The notes below the pieces were generated by a model. That model searched no databases and had not been told where the DNA came from. It worked only from the letters and a program-made list of their open reading frames with translations. Both the position numbers and the translations under genes were made by a program. Below, piece by piece: positions 1 through 8,051 of a stretch of DNA of 64,000 nt (its first letter is position 1; every line of letters starts with the position of its first letter). Origin of the DNA: Pseudomonadota bacterium (GTDB lineage Bacteria; Pseudomonadota; Alphaproteobacteria; Sphingomonadales; Sphingomonadaceae); NCBI GenBank assembly GCA_023418595.1, contig JAEZZI010000013.1, forward strand, positions 1-64,000. The letters run 5' to 3'.

Positions 1-525
1 TTCCAACAATCTAAATTTACCGCACCTCCAAACTGCCTCGCATTATTAATCGACACCGCCGGACAAACTTTCTTCCCTGCTGTGTCCGCGCGCCGATCTG
101 GTCGAATGTCCGCAGGAAACCGTCTTATTGTTTAGAGAGTATTGTGCGGACATACCTTCGGAGAAGCCGCCTGCCGGGTGAAGGTCGATGCGGCGCAGCC
201 GGATCGAGCGGAAGCCAAAGGCCGGAGCCGCTGGGCGGCGACGACTGAATGATGGGAATCCATCATGGCATCGGACTTGCGCTGTGCGCGGCGTCCTCGC
301 GTTGGTTCGACAAGTCGCATCTGTCGATGCGCCTCATCTCCCAACAGCTTTTCGAAGCAGATCCGGGTCGAGTATGAAGTTGCCTCTCCCTCGATCCAAA
401 AATGATTTTTGATGCGGGCGCAGCCCGCTGACGAGATCGGTGGACGGACGCTTGGGCAATACGGCCATCGAATCCGGATCTTGCGGCAATGATCCATCAA
501 GGATCCTGCGGCATCATCGGTATCG
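1..525. other. Accessory intergenic stretch, no gene recognised
   Basis: Short overlapping open frames exist on both strands but none shows a recognisable motif, a convincing ribosome binding site or sphingomonad-like codon use. The stretch is less GC-rich than the core region, particularly in the first 70 bases. The only structure I see is the TGTCCG/CGGACA cluster listed separately. It probably represents decayed mobile DNA. Confidence 0.5.
60..152. repeat. Cluster of TGTCCG/CGGACA half-sites
   Basis: CGGACA occurs at 60-65, TGTCCGCG at 83-90, TGTCCGCA at 107-114 and TGCGGACA at 145-152. The last two are a perfect 8-base inverted pair with the TGTC ends facing outward. Half-sites of Tn3-type resolvases begin with TGTC-pyrimidine-G, and a serine recombinase lies about 800 bases downstream. 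A res-like recombination site is therefore possible, but the 46-base span of the pair is longer than a classical res subsite. Function is inferred. Confidence 0.3.
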
Positions 526-807
526 ATGGCGTGGAACCGCACCAGCAAGTGGAAGCGCAAGATGGTTGCCCATCTTCGCCAACGAGACGGCGACAACTGC
601 TGGTTGTGCCACCGTGGCTTGAAGGATGGCGATGAGACCATCGAGCATCTGACCGCCAGATCGGAGGGGGGGAGCGATGATCCCTCGAACCTGGCTCTGT
701 GCCATCACGGCTGTAATCTTCATCTCTCGAACCGTCCGCTCGCACGCAAACTGAAGATGCGAGATCGATGGCTGAAACAGTTTAAGCGATGTCAGAAAGC
801 TGCCTGA
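526..807 (+). CDS. Small HNH endonuclease-like protein
   Basis: A 93-residue protein with the zinc-bound HNH layout: CxxC at residues 25-28 (NCWLCHRG), the EH pair of the betabetaalpha-metal fold near 40-41 (TIEHL), an Asn near 55 in the SNLALC segment, and a second Cys pair near 59 and 63. HNH proteins of this size cut or nick DNA and are common in phage and mobile DNA, where they serve packaging, homing or defence. The N-terminus is basic. The ATG lacks a strong ribosome binding site, so the start is uncertain. It lies in a gene-poor accessory stretch upstream of a serine recombinase, which suggests a mobile-element origin. The substrate is unknown. Confidence 0.75.
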   Translation: MAWNRTSKWKRKMVAHLRQRDGDNCWLCHRGLKDGDETIEHLTARSEGGSDDPSNLALCHHGCNLHLSNRPLARKLKMRDRWLKQFKRCQKAA

Positions 808-845
808 TCCGCCCCCCCTGTCCCGAGCGGGTAAACCCAAGCGAT

Positions 846-938
846 CCGTCTCACGAGTGCGGGATCCCCGTCTCAACAGCTTTGTCTTGCCAAATATGAG
901 ATATGTGAGAGTCGTCTTCTAAGGATCAAATGAGACGG
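846..938 (+). promoter_or_regulatory. Repeated CCGTCTCA/TGAGACGG boxes upstream of the recombinase
   Basis: CCGTCTCA occurs at 846-853 and 868-875 (22-base periodicity, about two helical turns). The inverted form TGAGACGG is at 931-938, overlapping the ribosome binding site of the recombinase, and two partial TGAGA copies lie at 897-901 and 906-910. Resolvase genes are often autoregulated from a recombination site just upstream, so these boxes may be the recombinase's own binding sites. This is inference from position and symmetry. Confidence 0.35.
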
Positions 939-946
939 AGAGCATG

Positions 947-1489
947 ATGCTGGTCGGATACGCGCGTGTAAGCTCGACATCGCAGTCGCTCGACATCCAG
1001 CACCAAGCACTGATCGATGCCGGATGTGAAAAGGTCTTCGCCGAACAGGTCTCGGGACGCTCGACCGCAGGGCGTGATCAACTTGCGCTCGCACTCGACT
1101 TTGTGCGCGAAGGCGACACCTTGGTTGTCACACGGCTCGACCGGTTGGCGCGAAGCGTCGGCGACCTTCATCAGATCATCGAGCGGTTAAGCGTCAAGAA
1201 GGTCGCGTTCCGCTGCCTCAACCAGTCCGGTGTCGATACCGACACATCAACCGGGCGACTGATGCTCGCCATGTTGGGTGCCGTCGCTGCGTTCGAGAAC
1301 GACATCCGCCGTGAGCGTCAGATGGAAGGCGTCCGAAAAGCACAGGCCGCAGGCAAGTATCGAGGTCGCCCGGCCAGCATCGATACAGCGCGCGTGAAAG
1401 CGCTTAAGCAGGACGGTCTCCGGCCGTCGGAGATCGCCAGGACGATGAACATCGGTCGCGCGTCAGTTTATCGCGCGCTGGCGGCATAG
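947..1489 (+). CDS. Serine recombinase, resolvase/invertase family
   Basis: A 180-residue small serine recombinase. The N-terminal catalytic domain starts with LVGYARVSS, giving the catalytic Arg near residue 7 and Ser near 9. The second conserved block, TRLDRLARS (about 62-70), supplies further active-site arginines. The mid region LMLAMLGAVAAFEN matches the family's E-helix start. The C-terminal 40 residues (GRPAS onward) form a helix-turn-helix ending SVYRAL. The length is that of Tn3 resolvases and Hin/Pin invertases. An ATG three bases upstream (944) is possible, but GGAG at 937-940 is better spaced for 947. No tnpA transposase or invertible segment was recognised beside it, so its role (resolution, inversion or a transposon remnant) is open. 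Confidence 0.9.
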   Translation: MLVGYARVSSTSQSLDIQHQALIDAGCEKVFAEQVSGRSTAGRDQLALALDFVREGDTLVVTRLDRLARSVGDLHQIIERLSVKKVAFRCLNQSGVDTDTSTGRLMLAMLGAVAAFENDIRRERQMEGVRKAQAAGKYRGRPASIDTARVKALKQDGLRPSEIARTMNIGRASVYRALAA

Positions 1490-1497
1490 AAGCGACC

Positions 1498-1983
1498 ATG
1501 GCTCGCAGGATCATTTTTACGCAGCGTTCCGGCATCCATAATGCGGGGGCACTGTTCATTGATCAGTGGGTGGACATCGACTGGAAGGACAAACTTCTCA
1601 TCGACGAGTGGACGGGCGACGCTGTGTCACAGCAGGCGTCTTATCAGGTGGGCATCTTCCAGAAGAGCTTCGAAGATGACCGACCTACGCTGCGGGAATA
1701 CGGGACGATAGCCGGTCCCGAGGATGTTGCGTGGATCAAACAGGCCACTCAATCGACAGCCCGGGTGACGCGGGTAGGAGACATGCCACGAGACCTGATC
1801 GCTCGGATCCATCAACTCGAAGTTGAGAAGGACGACAGGAAAGGCTTCACCATCGAAGTGCTCACCGGAGACGATGCCAAGGCGCAGATCCAACGAGGGC
1901 GTAACGAGCAGCTCCTCGAGAACTTCAAGGAAATGTGGTGGCTAATACCGATCGCCATAGCGCTGGGGTGGTGGTTGCTCTGA
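1498..1983 (+). CDS. Unknown protein with C-terminal membrane anchor
   Basis: A 161-residue protein I do not recognise, starting 8 bases after the recombinase stop and probably co-transcribed with it. Residues 1-140 are hydrophilic and contain no known motif. The last 15 or so residues (MWWLIPIAIALGWWLL) form one tryptophan-rich hydrophobic segment ending at the C-terminus, which suggests a tail-anchored inner-membrane protein with a cytoplasmic body. There is no signal peptide. A charged stretch with EVEKDDRKG near residues 110-118 precedes the anchor. Its link to the recombinase is only positional. Confidence 0.55.
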   Translation: MARRIIFTQRSGIHNAGALFIDQWVDIDWKDKLLIDEWTGDAVSQQASYQVGIFQKSFEDDRPTLREYGTIAGPEDVAWIKQATQSTARVTRVGDMPRDLIARIHQLEVEKDDRKGFTIEVLTGDDAKAQIQRGRNEQLLENFKEMWWLIPIAIALGWWLL

Positions 1984-2020
1984 GCCGGTTCAATCGAAAA
2001 CAAGCCGAGGAAAATGTGAT

Positions 2021-2045
2021 GCCTCTTCCGGGACTCGAACCAACG
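2021..2045 (-). other. tRNA T-arm/acceptor-like fragment, possible attachment-site remnant
   Basis: Read on the reverse strand this contains GGTTCGAGTCC, the classical tRNA T-loop with one side of its stem, followed by CGGAAGAGGC, which looks like the 3' acceptor strand. The 5' side of the T stem does not pair (GTTGG against CCCGG) and no upstream anticodon arm is present, so this is not an intact tRNA. Integrases of the P4 type recombine into tRNA 3' ends and leave such copies at the far end of an island. CCTCTTCCGGG recurs at 2112-2122. Confidence 0.35.
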
Positions 2046-2220
2046 AGCATTGAAAAGATAGGAGAAAACTCGCCGCTCGGTCAGGGCGCTAGCGATCAGA
2101 ACCGGCGCTGTCCTCTTCCGGGCACCACACTCGTGAAAAGCGGTCGCACTAAGGACAAAGCTGGGAACGAATGCGTCCGGAGTGGCAGCCGACATGGACG
2201 ATCGAGGGCGTGCGAGGAAG

Positions 2221-3738
2221 TTAGCTGAGAAGGATCGCGGTCGATATAAGGGCTCCGCTCACAAGCACAGCGGCAGCGATCAGACGGCTTCCCTTCGCAT
2301 TGGAATGCGGATCGGGCCTTGATTCTCGCGCCGGGCTTGCGCCAAGACGCTCAACCGCGTTCCGAAGCAGGCGTGGAGCGTCGTCTCCTATCCGCGCCAG
2401 TTCGACCCCTAATGCGCGGACGATCGGAACCCAGTGATCCGGCGATAGATGCGTCCAGGCGACTTTGAGCATTGCCCGATGCATCGGCCCGGACAGGTCG
2501 AAATCCGGTTGGATCGCGGTCAGCACACCGTCCATCGTCAGCAGTGCCTTGAACATTAGCATCAGGTCGGGGGGCATGGTCAGCCCTTCCTCCCGCATCA
2601 GCGTCAAGAAGTCTTTCACCAGCGGTCCGATCACCAGCCGGCCCCCGCTGTGCGCCGCGACCAGCCTGTCGCTCGCGCGTGTCACGGCCTCGCGTGATGC
2701 GCCGCCGCCCGTGGACCATGCACCCAGCACATCGGCAAGCAGTGCCGCATCCCCCGTCGTGATGCCCTGGGCGAAAGCGAGAAACTCTTCGCGTCGTCGC
2801 GGCGAGACGTGGCCGACCATGCCGAAGTCGAGCAACGCAATCCGATTGCCGGGAAGGCACAGCAGATTGCCGGGGTGCGGATCGCCATGGAAGCGGCCGT
2901 TCACCAGCACCATGTCGAGCACCATGTTCGCGCCAAGATCGGCGATCCGTGCAGGATCGATCCCTGCATCGCGCAGCACGGCGGCATCGCGCGGCGCGAC
3001 GCCGGTCACATAATCCATCACCAGCAGGCACGGCGATGTGAAGTCCCAGTGGATATTCGGTATCACGATGCGCCGCTCGTCGGCGAAATCCGCCTGCATG
3101 CGGACTGCGTTGCGACCTTCCTGCGTGAAATCCAGTTCTTCTAGCAATCCGTCCGCAAGCTGCCTCACGAGCGCAGTCGGCTGGAACCGGCGTGCCGCCG
3201 TGTTCGCGCGTTCCACCACGCTGGCAAGCTGAGTAAGCAGGCGGACATCGGCTTCCACGCGCGGGCGGATGCCGGGGCGCTGAACCTTGACCACCACTTC
3301 GGTGCCGTCCTGCAAAGTTGCGCGGTGCACCTGCGCCATCGAAGCGGCGGCCAGCGGGACGACGTCGAACGACGAAAAGGCCTCTTCCGGCGGCATGCCG
3401 AGCGCCGCCTCGACACTTGGTCGCAACTCGGTGAACGGCAATGTCGGTGCGCGGCTCTGCAACTGCTCAAGTTCCGCGACCCATTCGGATGGCAGTAGGT
3501 CGACACGTGTGGCAAGAATCTGCCCCAGCTTCACGAAGGTCGGGCCCAACTCTTCCAGCGCAAGCCGCACCCGACGCGGAAGTGACGCGCCATTGCCATC
3601 AGTTCGCTCCGCGTTGGCAAACTCCTGCAGGCCGAGTTCGCCGGCTAGCACGCCCAAGCCGAAGCGCGACGCCACCGTCACCATTTCTTTCAGCCTGCCC
3701 CGGTCGCGCGCGGCAACCGCCAAGGTTGTAATCATCAT
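2221..3738 (-). CDS. ABC1/UbiB-family atypical kinase-like ATPase
   Basis: A 505-residue ABC1 (ADCK/UbiB) family protein. The family hallmarks are visible in order: KxGQ at about 70-73 (FVKLGQILATR), the alanine-rich loop AAAS at 130-133, the lysine of VVVKVQRPG near 151, ExD in ELDFTQE near 201-203, HGDPHPGN at 284-291 and DFG at 304-306. Residues 480-503 form a C-terminal hydrophobic segment, as in UbiB proteins that sit at the inner membrane. UbiB supports ubiquinone synthesis as an ATPase. The gene starts 18 bases downstream of the P450 stop on the same strand, so the two are probably one transcript. That pairing suggests a specialised paralogue rather than the housekeeping ubiB, which normally sits with ubiE. 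The start may be 3735. Confidence 0.88.
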   Translation of the reverse strand: MMITTLAVAARDRGRLKEMVTVASRFGLGVLAGELGLQEFANAERTDGNGASLPRRVRLALEELGPTFVKLGQILATRVDLLPSEWVAELEQLQSRAPTLPFTELRPSVEAALGMPPEEAFSSFDVVPLAAASMAQVHRATLQDGTEVVVKVQRPGIRPRVEADVRLLTQLASVVERANTAARRFQPTALVRQLADGLLEELDFTQEGRNAVRMQADFADERRIVIPNIHWDFTSPCLLVMDYVTGVAPRDAAVLRDAGIDPARIADLGANMVLDMVLVNGRFHGDPHPGNLLCLPGNRIALLDFGMVGHVSPRRREEFLAFAQGITTGDAALLADVLGAWSTGGGASREAVTRASDRLVAAHSGGRLVIGPLVKDFLTLMREEGLTMPPDLMLMFKALLTMDGVLTAIQPDFDLSGPMHRAMLKVAWTHLSPDHWVPIVRALGVELARIGDDAPRLLRNAVERLGASPARESRPDPHSNAKGSRLIAAAVLVSGALISTAILLS

Positions 3739-3756
3739 GACGCTTCGCCTGACCGT

Positions 3757-4947
3757 CTACGCAGCAACACGCTGAACGGAAATGTCCGCGCCGGCAACGA
3801 CAAGCCGGCAGCCGCGCAGTTCATACCCTGTGATAAGCGGGTTCCAGGCAATCGTCGGTGCCTGCGCCAGCTTCACGCCCGGGACGCGCAGCAAACGGTC
3901 AAGGAAGATCGCCGTCTCCAGGATGGCGACGCTCGCCCCCGGGCAACGATGCGGACCATCTCCGAACGCAAGGCCCGCACCGCCGACGCGTGTCGCCCGC
4001 GAACGATCAGGGTCGAGCGCGTGCGGGCATGCTCCGACGGCGCTGGCGTCCGCATTTGCCTCGCGGATATCTATTGCATAGGTCTGGCCGCTTGCGGCGT
4101 CGCGCCGCGACAGCACACCGACCACCGGTTCCAGCCGCAGGATTTCCTCCAGGATCGCGATCCGTCCGGCCTCGTCGGTCTCGAGGAAGCGCGCGCGCAG
4201 ATCCTCTCGCTCGAACAAGTGCCAGCCCGCCATCGTGATGAACTCACGCGTGGTTACCATGCCGGCCGCCGCATAGGTCGCGCATTCGGTCAGGATCGCG
4301 CGATCGGTATAGCCTTCGGCGATGAGGTGAGAGATCACGTCCTCACTCGGCGCGCGCCGACGGGCAAGCACCGCCGGGAAAACGTCACGAACATAAAAGT
4401 CGAGCATGAACAACTGCGACTTGGCGAAGCGCGGGAGGTCGAAGATCGACTTTTCTAACGCCCCCTTGCCGGCGCGGAAGAAGCGTTCGAGCCGCCGGGC
4501 CATTCCGGTGCGGTTGCTATTGGTGAGGCCGACGATCTCGGATGCGACGGTCACGGCAAGCCGCAGGCTCATTTCGTCCAACGCGGCACGGCCATGACCC
4601 TGTATCTCGGCGATTAACGCGTCGGCCTCGCGTTCGATTACCGCGCGGTATCGGGTGTCGACGGTCCGCGGCGCAAAGAAACGTGCGATCGCGGCGCGCT
4701 GGCGACGATGACGTTCGCCGCGCTGAAAGATGATTGGTGCGTAGCGCTGGTCCATTAACCTGGCGATCAGGTCGGCGCGAAAGCTGGCCTGTTCCACTTC
4801 GTCGTTTCGCAAAATTTCGCGCGCGTCCGCATAGGAATGGACGGGGCAGCCACGTCCCATCGGCTCGACCGGAATGCTCTTTCGGTCGTCTGATACTCCA
4901 GCGCGGCTGGACGAACGGGCTTTTACATCCGACAAGGTGATGGTCAT
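3757..4947 (-). CDS. Cytochrome P450
   Basis: A 396-residue soluble bacterial P450 that would insert oxygen into an unknown small molecule using external electron donors. Visible motifs are the K-helix ExxR (EILR, about 268-271) and the heme loop FGDGPHRCPG (about 328-337), with the axial Cys near 335. The I-helix reads AAAGMVTT at about 226-233, where the usual acidic residue before the threonines is replaced by valine. AAGGAGT is spaced correctly for ATG 4947, so I prefer this over ATG 4953. No ferredoxin or ferredoxin reductase gene is adjacent. The gene is divergent from a TetR regulator and leads directly into an ABC1 kinase gene. The substrate cannot be read from the sequence. Confidence 0.92.
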   Translation of the reverse strand: MTITLSDVKARSSSRAGVSDDRKSIPVEPMGRGCPVHSYADAREILRNDEVEQASFRADLIARLMDQRYAPIIFQRGERHRRQRAAIARFFAPRTVDTRYRAVIEREADALIAEIQGHGRAALDEMSLRLAVTVASEIVGLTNSNRTGMARRLERFFRAGKGALEKSIFDLPRFAKSQLFMLDFYVRDVFPAVLARRRAPSEDVISHLIAEGYTDRAILTECATYAAAGMVTTREFITMAGWHLFEREDLRARFLETDEAGRIAILEEILRLEPVVGVLSRRDAASGQTYAIDIREANADASAVGACPHALDPDRSRATRVGGAGLAFGDGPHRCPGASVAILETAIFLDRLLRVPGVKLAQAPTIAWNPLITGYELRGCRLVVAGADISVQRVAA

Positions 4948-4982
4948 GCTCATACTCCTTACGCGGCTATATATGATCTACA

Positions 4983-5543
4983 ATGGCTCATAAAAAGGGG
5001 GCGATGAAAGACGATGCTCGCCGCGTCAAGACCCGCATTCGATTGCGTGAGGCAATGCTTGATCTGCTGGCGACAGGGGATTTTGCCGATATTACGGCAC
5101 AGCGTGTCGTCGCCCACGCAGGGATCGGCTACGCGACCTTCTTCCGTCACTACGCGGGAGTCGACGCGCTGTTGGTCGATCTTGCAGACGATCTGATGAC
5201 CAAGCTGATTGCGCAGGCCCTGCCCGCTTTGTCAGGTGGCAACATGCGCGAGGTAATATCCGTGGTCGTCCGGTTCGTCGCCGCACACCGTAACGCCGCA
5301 ACCGCCCTGCTCGTCGGTGGCGGTGACACCGTGCGCCACGAGATTACGCGACGCGCCAACGACTATACCACCCGGTTGCCATTACCGATCGAGCCGCAAA
5401 TCCCTCGCGAACTCGGCGTCGAGTTCGTGGTCACCGGCGCGATCACGATCTTGCGATGGTGGCTTTCGGTCGGTCAGCGGTATTCCGCGGCACGAGTCGA
5501 GGCGCTGATCGCGCGACTTCTGGTCGAGCCCCTCGCCGGATGA
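4983..5543 (+). CDS. TetR-family transcriptional regulator
   Basis: A 186-residue TetR/AcrR-type repressor. The N-terminal helix-turn-helix is clear: DITAQRVVAHAGIGYATFF followed by RHYAGVDALL at about residues 40-70. The C-terminal ligand domain is divergent. It is transcribed away from the P450 gene across only about 35 bases, so any operator must overlap both promoters, and control of the P450-ABC1 kinase pair plus autoregulation is the simplest reading. ATG 4983 has no clear ribosome binding site. ATG 5004, after AAGGGGG, is an alternative that keeps the DNA-binding domain. Confidence 0.88.
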   Translation: MAHKKGAMKDDARRVKTRIRLREAMLDLLATGDFADITAQRVVAHAGIGYATFFRHYAGVDALLVDLADDLMTKLIAQALPALSGGNMREVISVVVRFVAAHRNAATALLVGGGDTVRHEITRRANDYTTRLPLPIEPQIPRELGVEFVVTGAITILRWWLSVGQRYSAARVEALIARLLVEPLAG

Positions 5544-5782
5544 CCCGATCGTTCATGGTCTGCATAGGGAAATTATCCAATGATCTGAGTGCCCGATTTT
5601 GTCTTCCATGGGGCACCATTTTCCTGTTCGCAAATGTGCGTTAACAGTTGAATAGCCCCCGGAAAACTGCGAAAAAGTAGCCACAGGTCGTTCGGGCTTG
5701 TTCGCCTGAATTCACCCAAATCGGGGGCCTTACGGGGCTTTCGTGGGGGCCTTTGCGAAAACCCCTTTCCGGAGGCCTCCAG

Positions 5783-6162
5783 GTGCCCCTCTCCGATCTT
5801 GCGATAAGATCTCTCAAGCCCAGCGCCAAAGACGTCAAAGTCACGGACGAGAAGGGCCTTTACCTCCTCCTAACGAAGGGCGGAGGGCGGCTTTGGAAAT
5901 TCAAATATCGGTTCGAGGGGAAGGAGAAGAAGCTCTCATTCGGGAGCTATCCGGAGATCCCCTTGAAGGAGGCACGGCGTCGGCGCGATGAAGCGCGAAG
6001 CCAGGTCGCTCACGGCATCGACCCAGCGGCTGCGAAGCGCGCAGAGGCCGAGGCCAAGCAGGAGCGCGCCCGCAACTCTTTTGGCGTGATTGCCGAAGAG
6101 TATTTCGCCCACATGGCGCGGGACAGCCGAGCGGCGACCACGATCAGCAAGTCGCAATGGCT
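5783..6162 (+). pseudogene. Truncated P4-type tyrosine integrase
   Basis: The N-terminal 125 or so residues of a phage/island integrase: the DUF4102 arm-binding domain starts LSDLAIRSLKPSAKD, continues with GLYLLLTKGGGRLWKFKYR and KLSFGSYPEIPLKEAR, and leads into the start of the core-binding domain (HMARDSRAATTISKSQWL). The GTG start at 5783 has GGAGG at 5771-5775. The whole catalytic domain with its RHRY tyrosine tetrad is missing. At about 6160 the sequence passes without a gap into a SulP transporter gene in another frame, and the fused frame stops at 6193. It cannot be active and marks an island boundary that was deleted. Confidence 0.85.
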
Positions 6163-7181
6163 CTGGCCATCATCTATCTGTTTCCCCGCCTGACAAAGGC
6201 GGTGCCTTCGCCTCTTATCGCGATTACCGTGCTGACCGGGCTCGTCTGGTATATCGGTACGATGTCCGCACGATCGGCGACATGGGCGAACTGCCTTCAT
6301 CGCTCCCTGCGTGGCTGATCCCGGACGTGCCTTTCACGCTGGAGACGCTTCAGATCATTCTGCCCTATTCGTTGACGATGGCGGCCGTCGGCCTGCTCGA
6401 ATCGATGATGACCGCGCAGATCGTGGACGACCTGACCGACACCGGTTCCGACAAGCAGCGCGAGATGAAGGGTCAGGGCATCGCCAATTTCTTCACCGGC
6501 TTTCTGGGCGGCATGGGGGGCTGCGCGATGATCGGCCAGTCGGTCATCAACGTGAAATCCGGCGGCCTGACTCGGCTCTCGACGATGGTGTCGGGTGTAT
6601 TCCTGCTGTTCCTGCTGTTGGTGCTTGGGCCATTGGTCGCGATCATCCCGATGGCGGCGTTGGTGGCAGTTATGATCATGGTGTCGATCGGCACATTTAG
6701 CTGGCGATCGATCACTGATGTCCGTCATCATCCGTGGCAGTCGTCTTTGGTGATGCTGGTGACCGTGGTGATCACCGTCTGGACCCATGATCTGGCGCAA
6801 GGCGTATTCGCCGGTGTCATACTCTCCGGCCTGTTCTTCGCGAGCAAGGTCAAGCGGATGTTTGTCGTCTCGTCCGAACTGTCGGCAGACGGCGCGACGC
6901 GGACCTATGCCATCTCTGGCCAGGTGTTCTTTGCCTCATCCGATCGCTTCGCCGAAGCGTTCGACTTCAAGGAGGTGCTCGACCGCGTGGTGATCGATGT
7001 GAGCCAGGCCCATTTCTGTGATATTTCGGCGATCGGCACACTCAACAAGGCGATTCTGAAATTTCGTCGCGAGGGGACCGCGGTCGAGGTGATCGGGCTG
7101 AACGAAGCCAGTGCGTCGATGGTCCAGCGGTTTGCGATCCACGACAAGCCGGGTGCGGAAGCGCAACTCGGCGGCCATTGA
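6157..7181 (+). pseudogene. 5'-truncated, frameshifted SulP transporter with STAS domain
   Basis: The C-terminal part of a SulP (sulfate permease/bicarbonate type) transporter. The homology begins at the integrase junction with ALAIIYLFPRLTKAV, where the first half of the membrane domain is gone. Near 6250-6262 the frame changes by one base, between LTGLVWYIG and DVRTIGDMG. From there an uninterrupted frame carries membrane helices (GLLESMMTAQIVDDLT, IGTFSWRSI) and a C-terminal STAS domain (VVIDVSQAHFCDISAIGTL). The universal stress protein gene follows after 13 bases, so this was a SulP-USP operon. Without the N-terminal half it should not transport. Confidence 0.88.
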
Positions 7182-7194
7182 TAGGAGAAGAACC

Positions 7195-8046
7195 ATGCAG
7201 AACATCCTCGCCTGCATCAATGCGTCGAGTTACGCCAACAGCGTGTGCGACCTCGCCGCCTAGGCCGCCAAGCGCCTCGATATGCCAGCCGAATTGCTCC
7301 ACGTCGTCCAGCGTAAGGATGCGGTGGCGGCGCGAGGCGACCTGTCCGGTGCGATCGGTCTGGGTGCCAAGACCGACTTGATGGAAGAGCTTGTCCGGCT
7401 GGAAGAGTCGGACGCCCGGCTTCAGGTTGAACGCGGGCGCGCGCTCCTGCAAGCAGGCGAAGCGCGACTGAAGAAATCCGGTGTTGCCGAAGTCCGTATC
7501 CTGCACCGTCACGGCGGTATCGTCGAGACGATCCTCGAACAGGAAGCGGACGCGCGAGTCATCGTGATCGGCAAGCGTGGCGCCAGCCATGAGTTCGCAA
7601 CCGATCATATCGGCTCGAAGATCGAACGCGTCGTGCGGGCGAGCAACAAGCCGATTCTCGTTGCAAGCCGCCATGCCGAAGCACCGCGCACGATCATATT
7701 CGCCTATGATGCCAGCCCGGCTGCCGGACGTGCATTGGAACGACTGGTCAATTCGCCGCTATTTTCGGGCTTCCCCGTGCATATCGTCATGGCCGACAGC
7801 GACAGCGACGGGCATCGCCGGGCGCTTGAAGATGCGGCGACTCAGCTTCGCGTCGGTCACGACGTCACGATGACCCTGCAACAGGGGAGGCCCGAACAGG
7901 TCATCGCCGACATCGTCGCCCAGACCCCCGGCGCGATGTTGATGATGGGGGCATACGGCCATTCGCCGCTTCGCACGCTGATTGTCGGCAGCACCACCAC
8001 CACCATGATCCGGACAGTCAAGGTCCCCGTCCTGCTGGTGCGGTAG
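7195..8046 (+). pseudogene. Tandem universal stress protein gene with in-frame amber codon
   Basis: The reading frame starts MQNILACINASSYANSVCDLAA, meets TAG at 7261-7263 and continues AAKRLDMPAELLHVVQ for a further 260 codons. The family usually has Trp at this place (AAWAA), so TGG to TAG by one base change is the likely cause. Two USP domains follow, with ATP-loop-like ends (VIGKRGASHEFATDHIGS and GAYGHSPLRTLIVGS). An ATG at 7282 could give a protein of 254 residues lacking beta-strand 1 of the first domain. The gene lies 13 bases after the broken SulP gene and 5 bases before a DksA-like gene. It is either a young pseudogene or a case of readthrough or reinitiation. Confidence 0.8.
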
Positions 8047-8051
8047 CGAAT

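Noticed and set aside
132..641. Reverse-strand open frame of 169 codons at the left end
   Set aside because: It overlaps the HNH gene on the other strand, has an unnatural Arg/Ser/His-rich translation and shows no motif.
2011..2130. Intact tRNA gene on the reverse strand
   Set aside because: Only the T-loop and acceptor-like strand are present. The T stem does not pair and no anticodon or D arm can be found.
3757..5543. Complete P450 electron-transfer operon
   Set aside because: No ferredoxin, ferredoxin reductase or fused reductase domain is present next to the P450, so electron partners must lie elsewhere.
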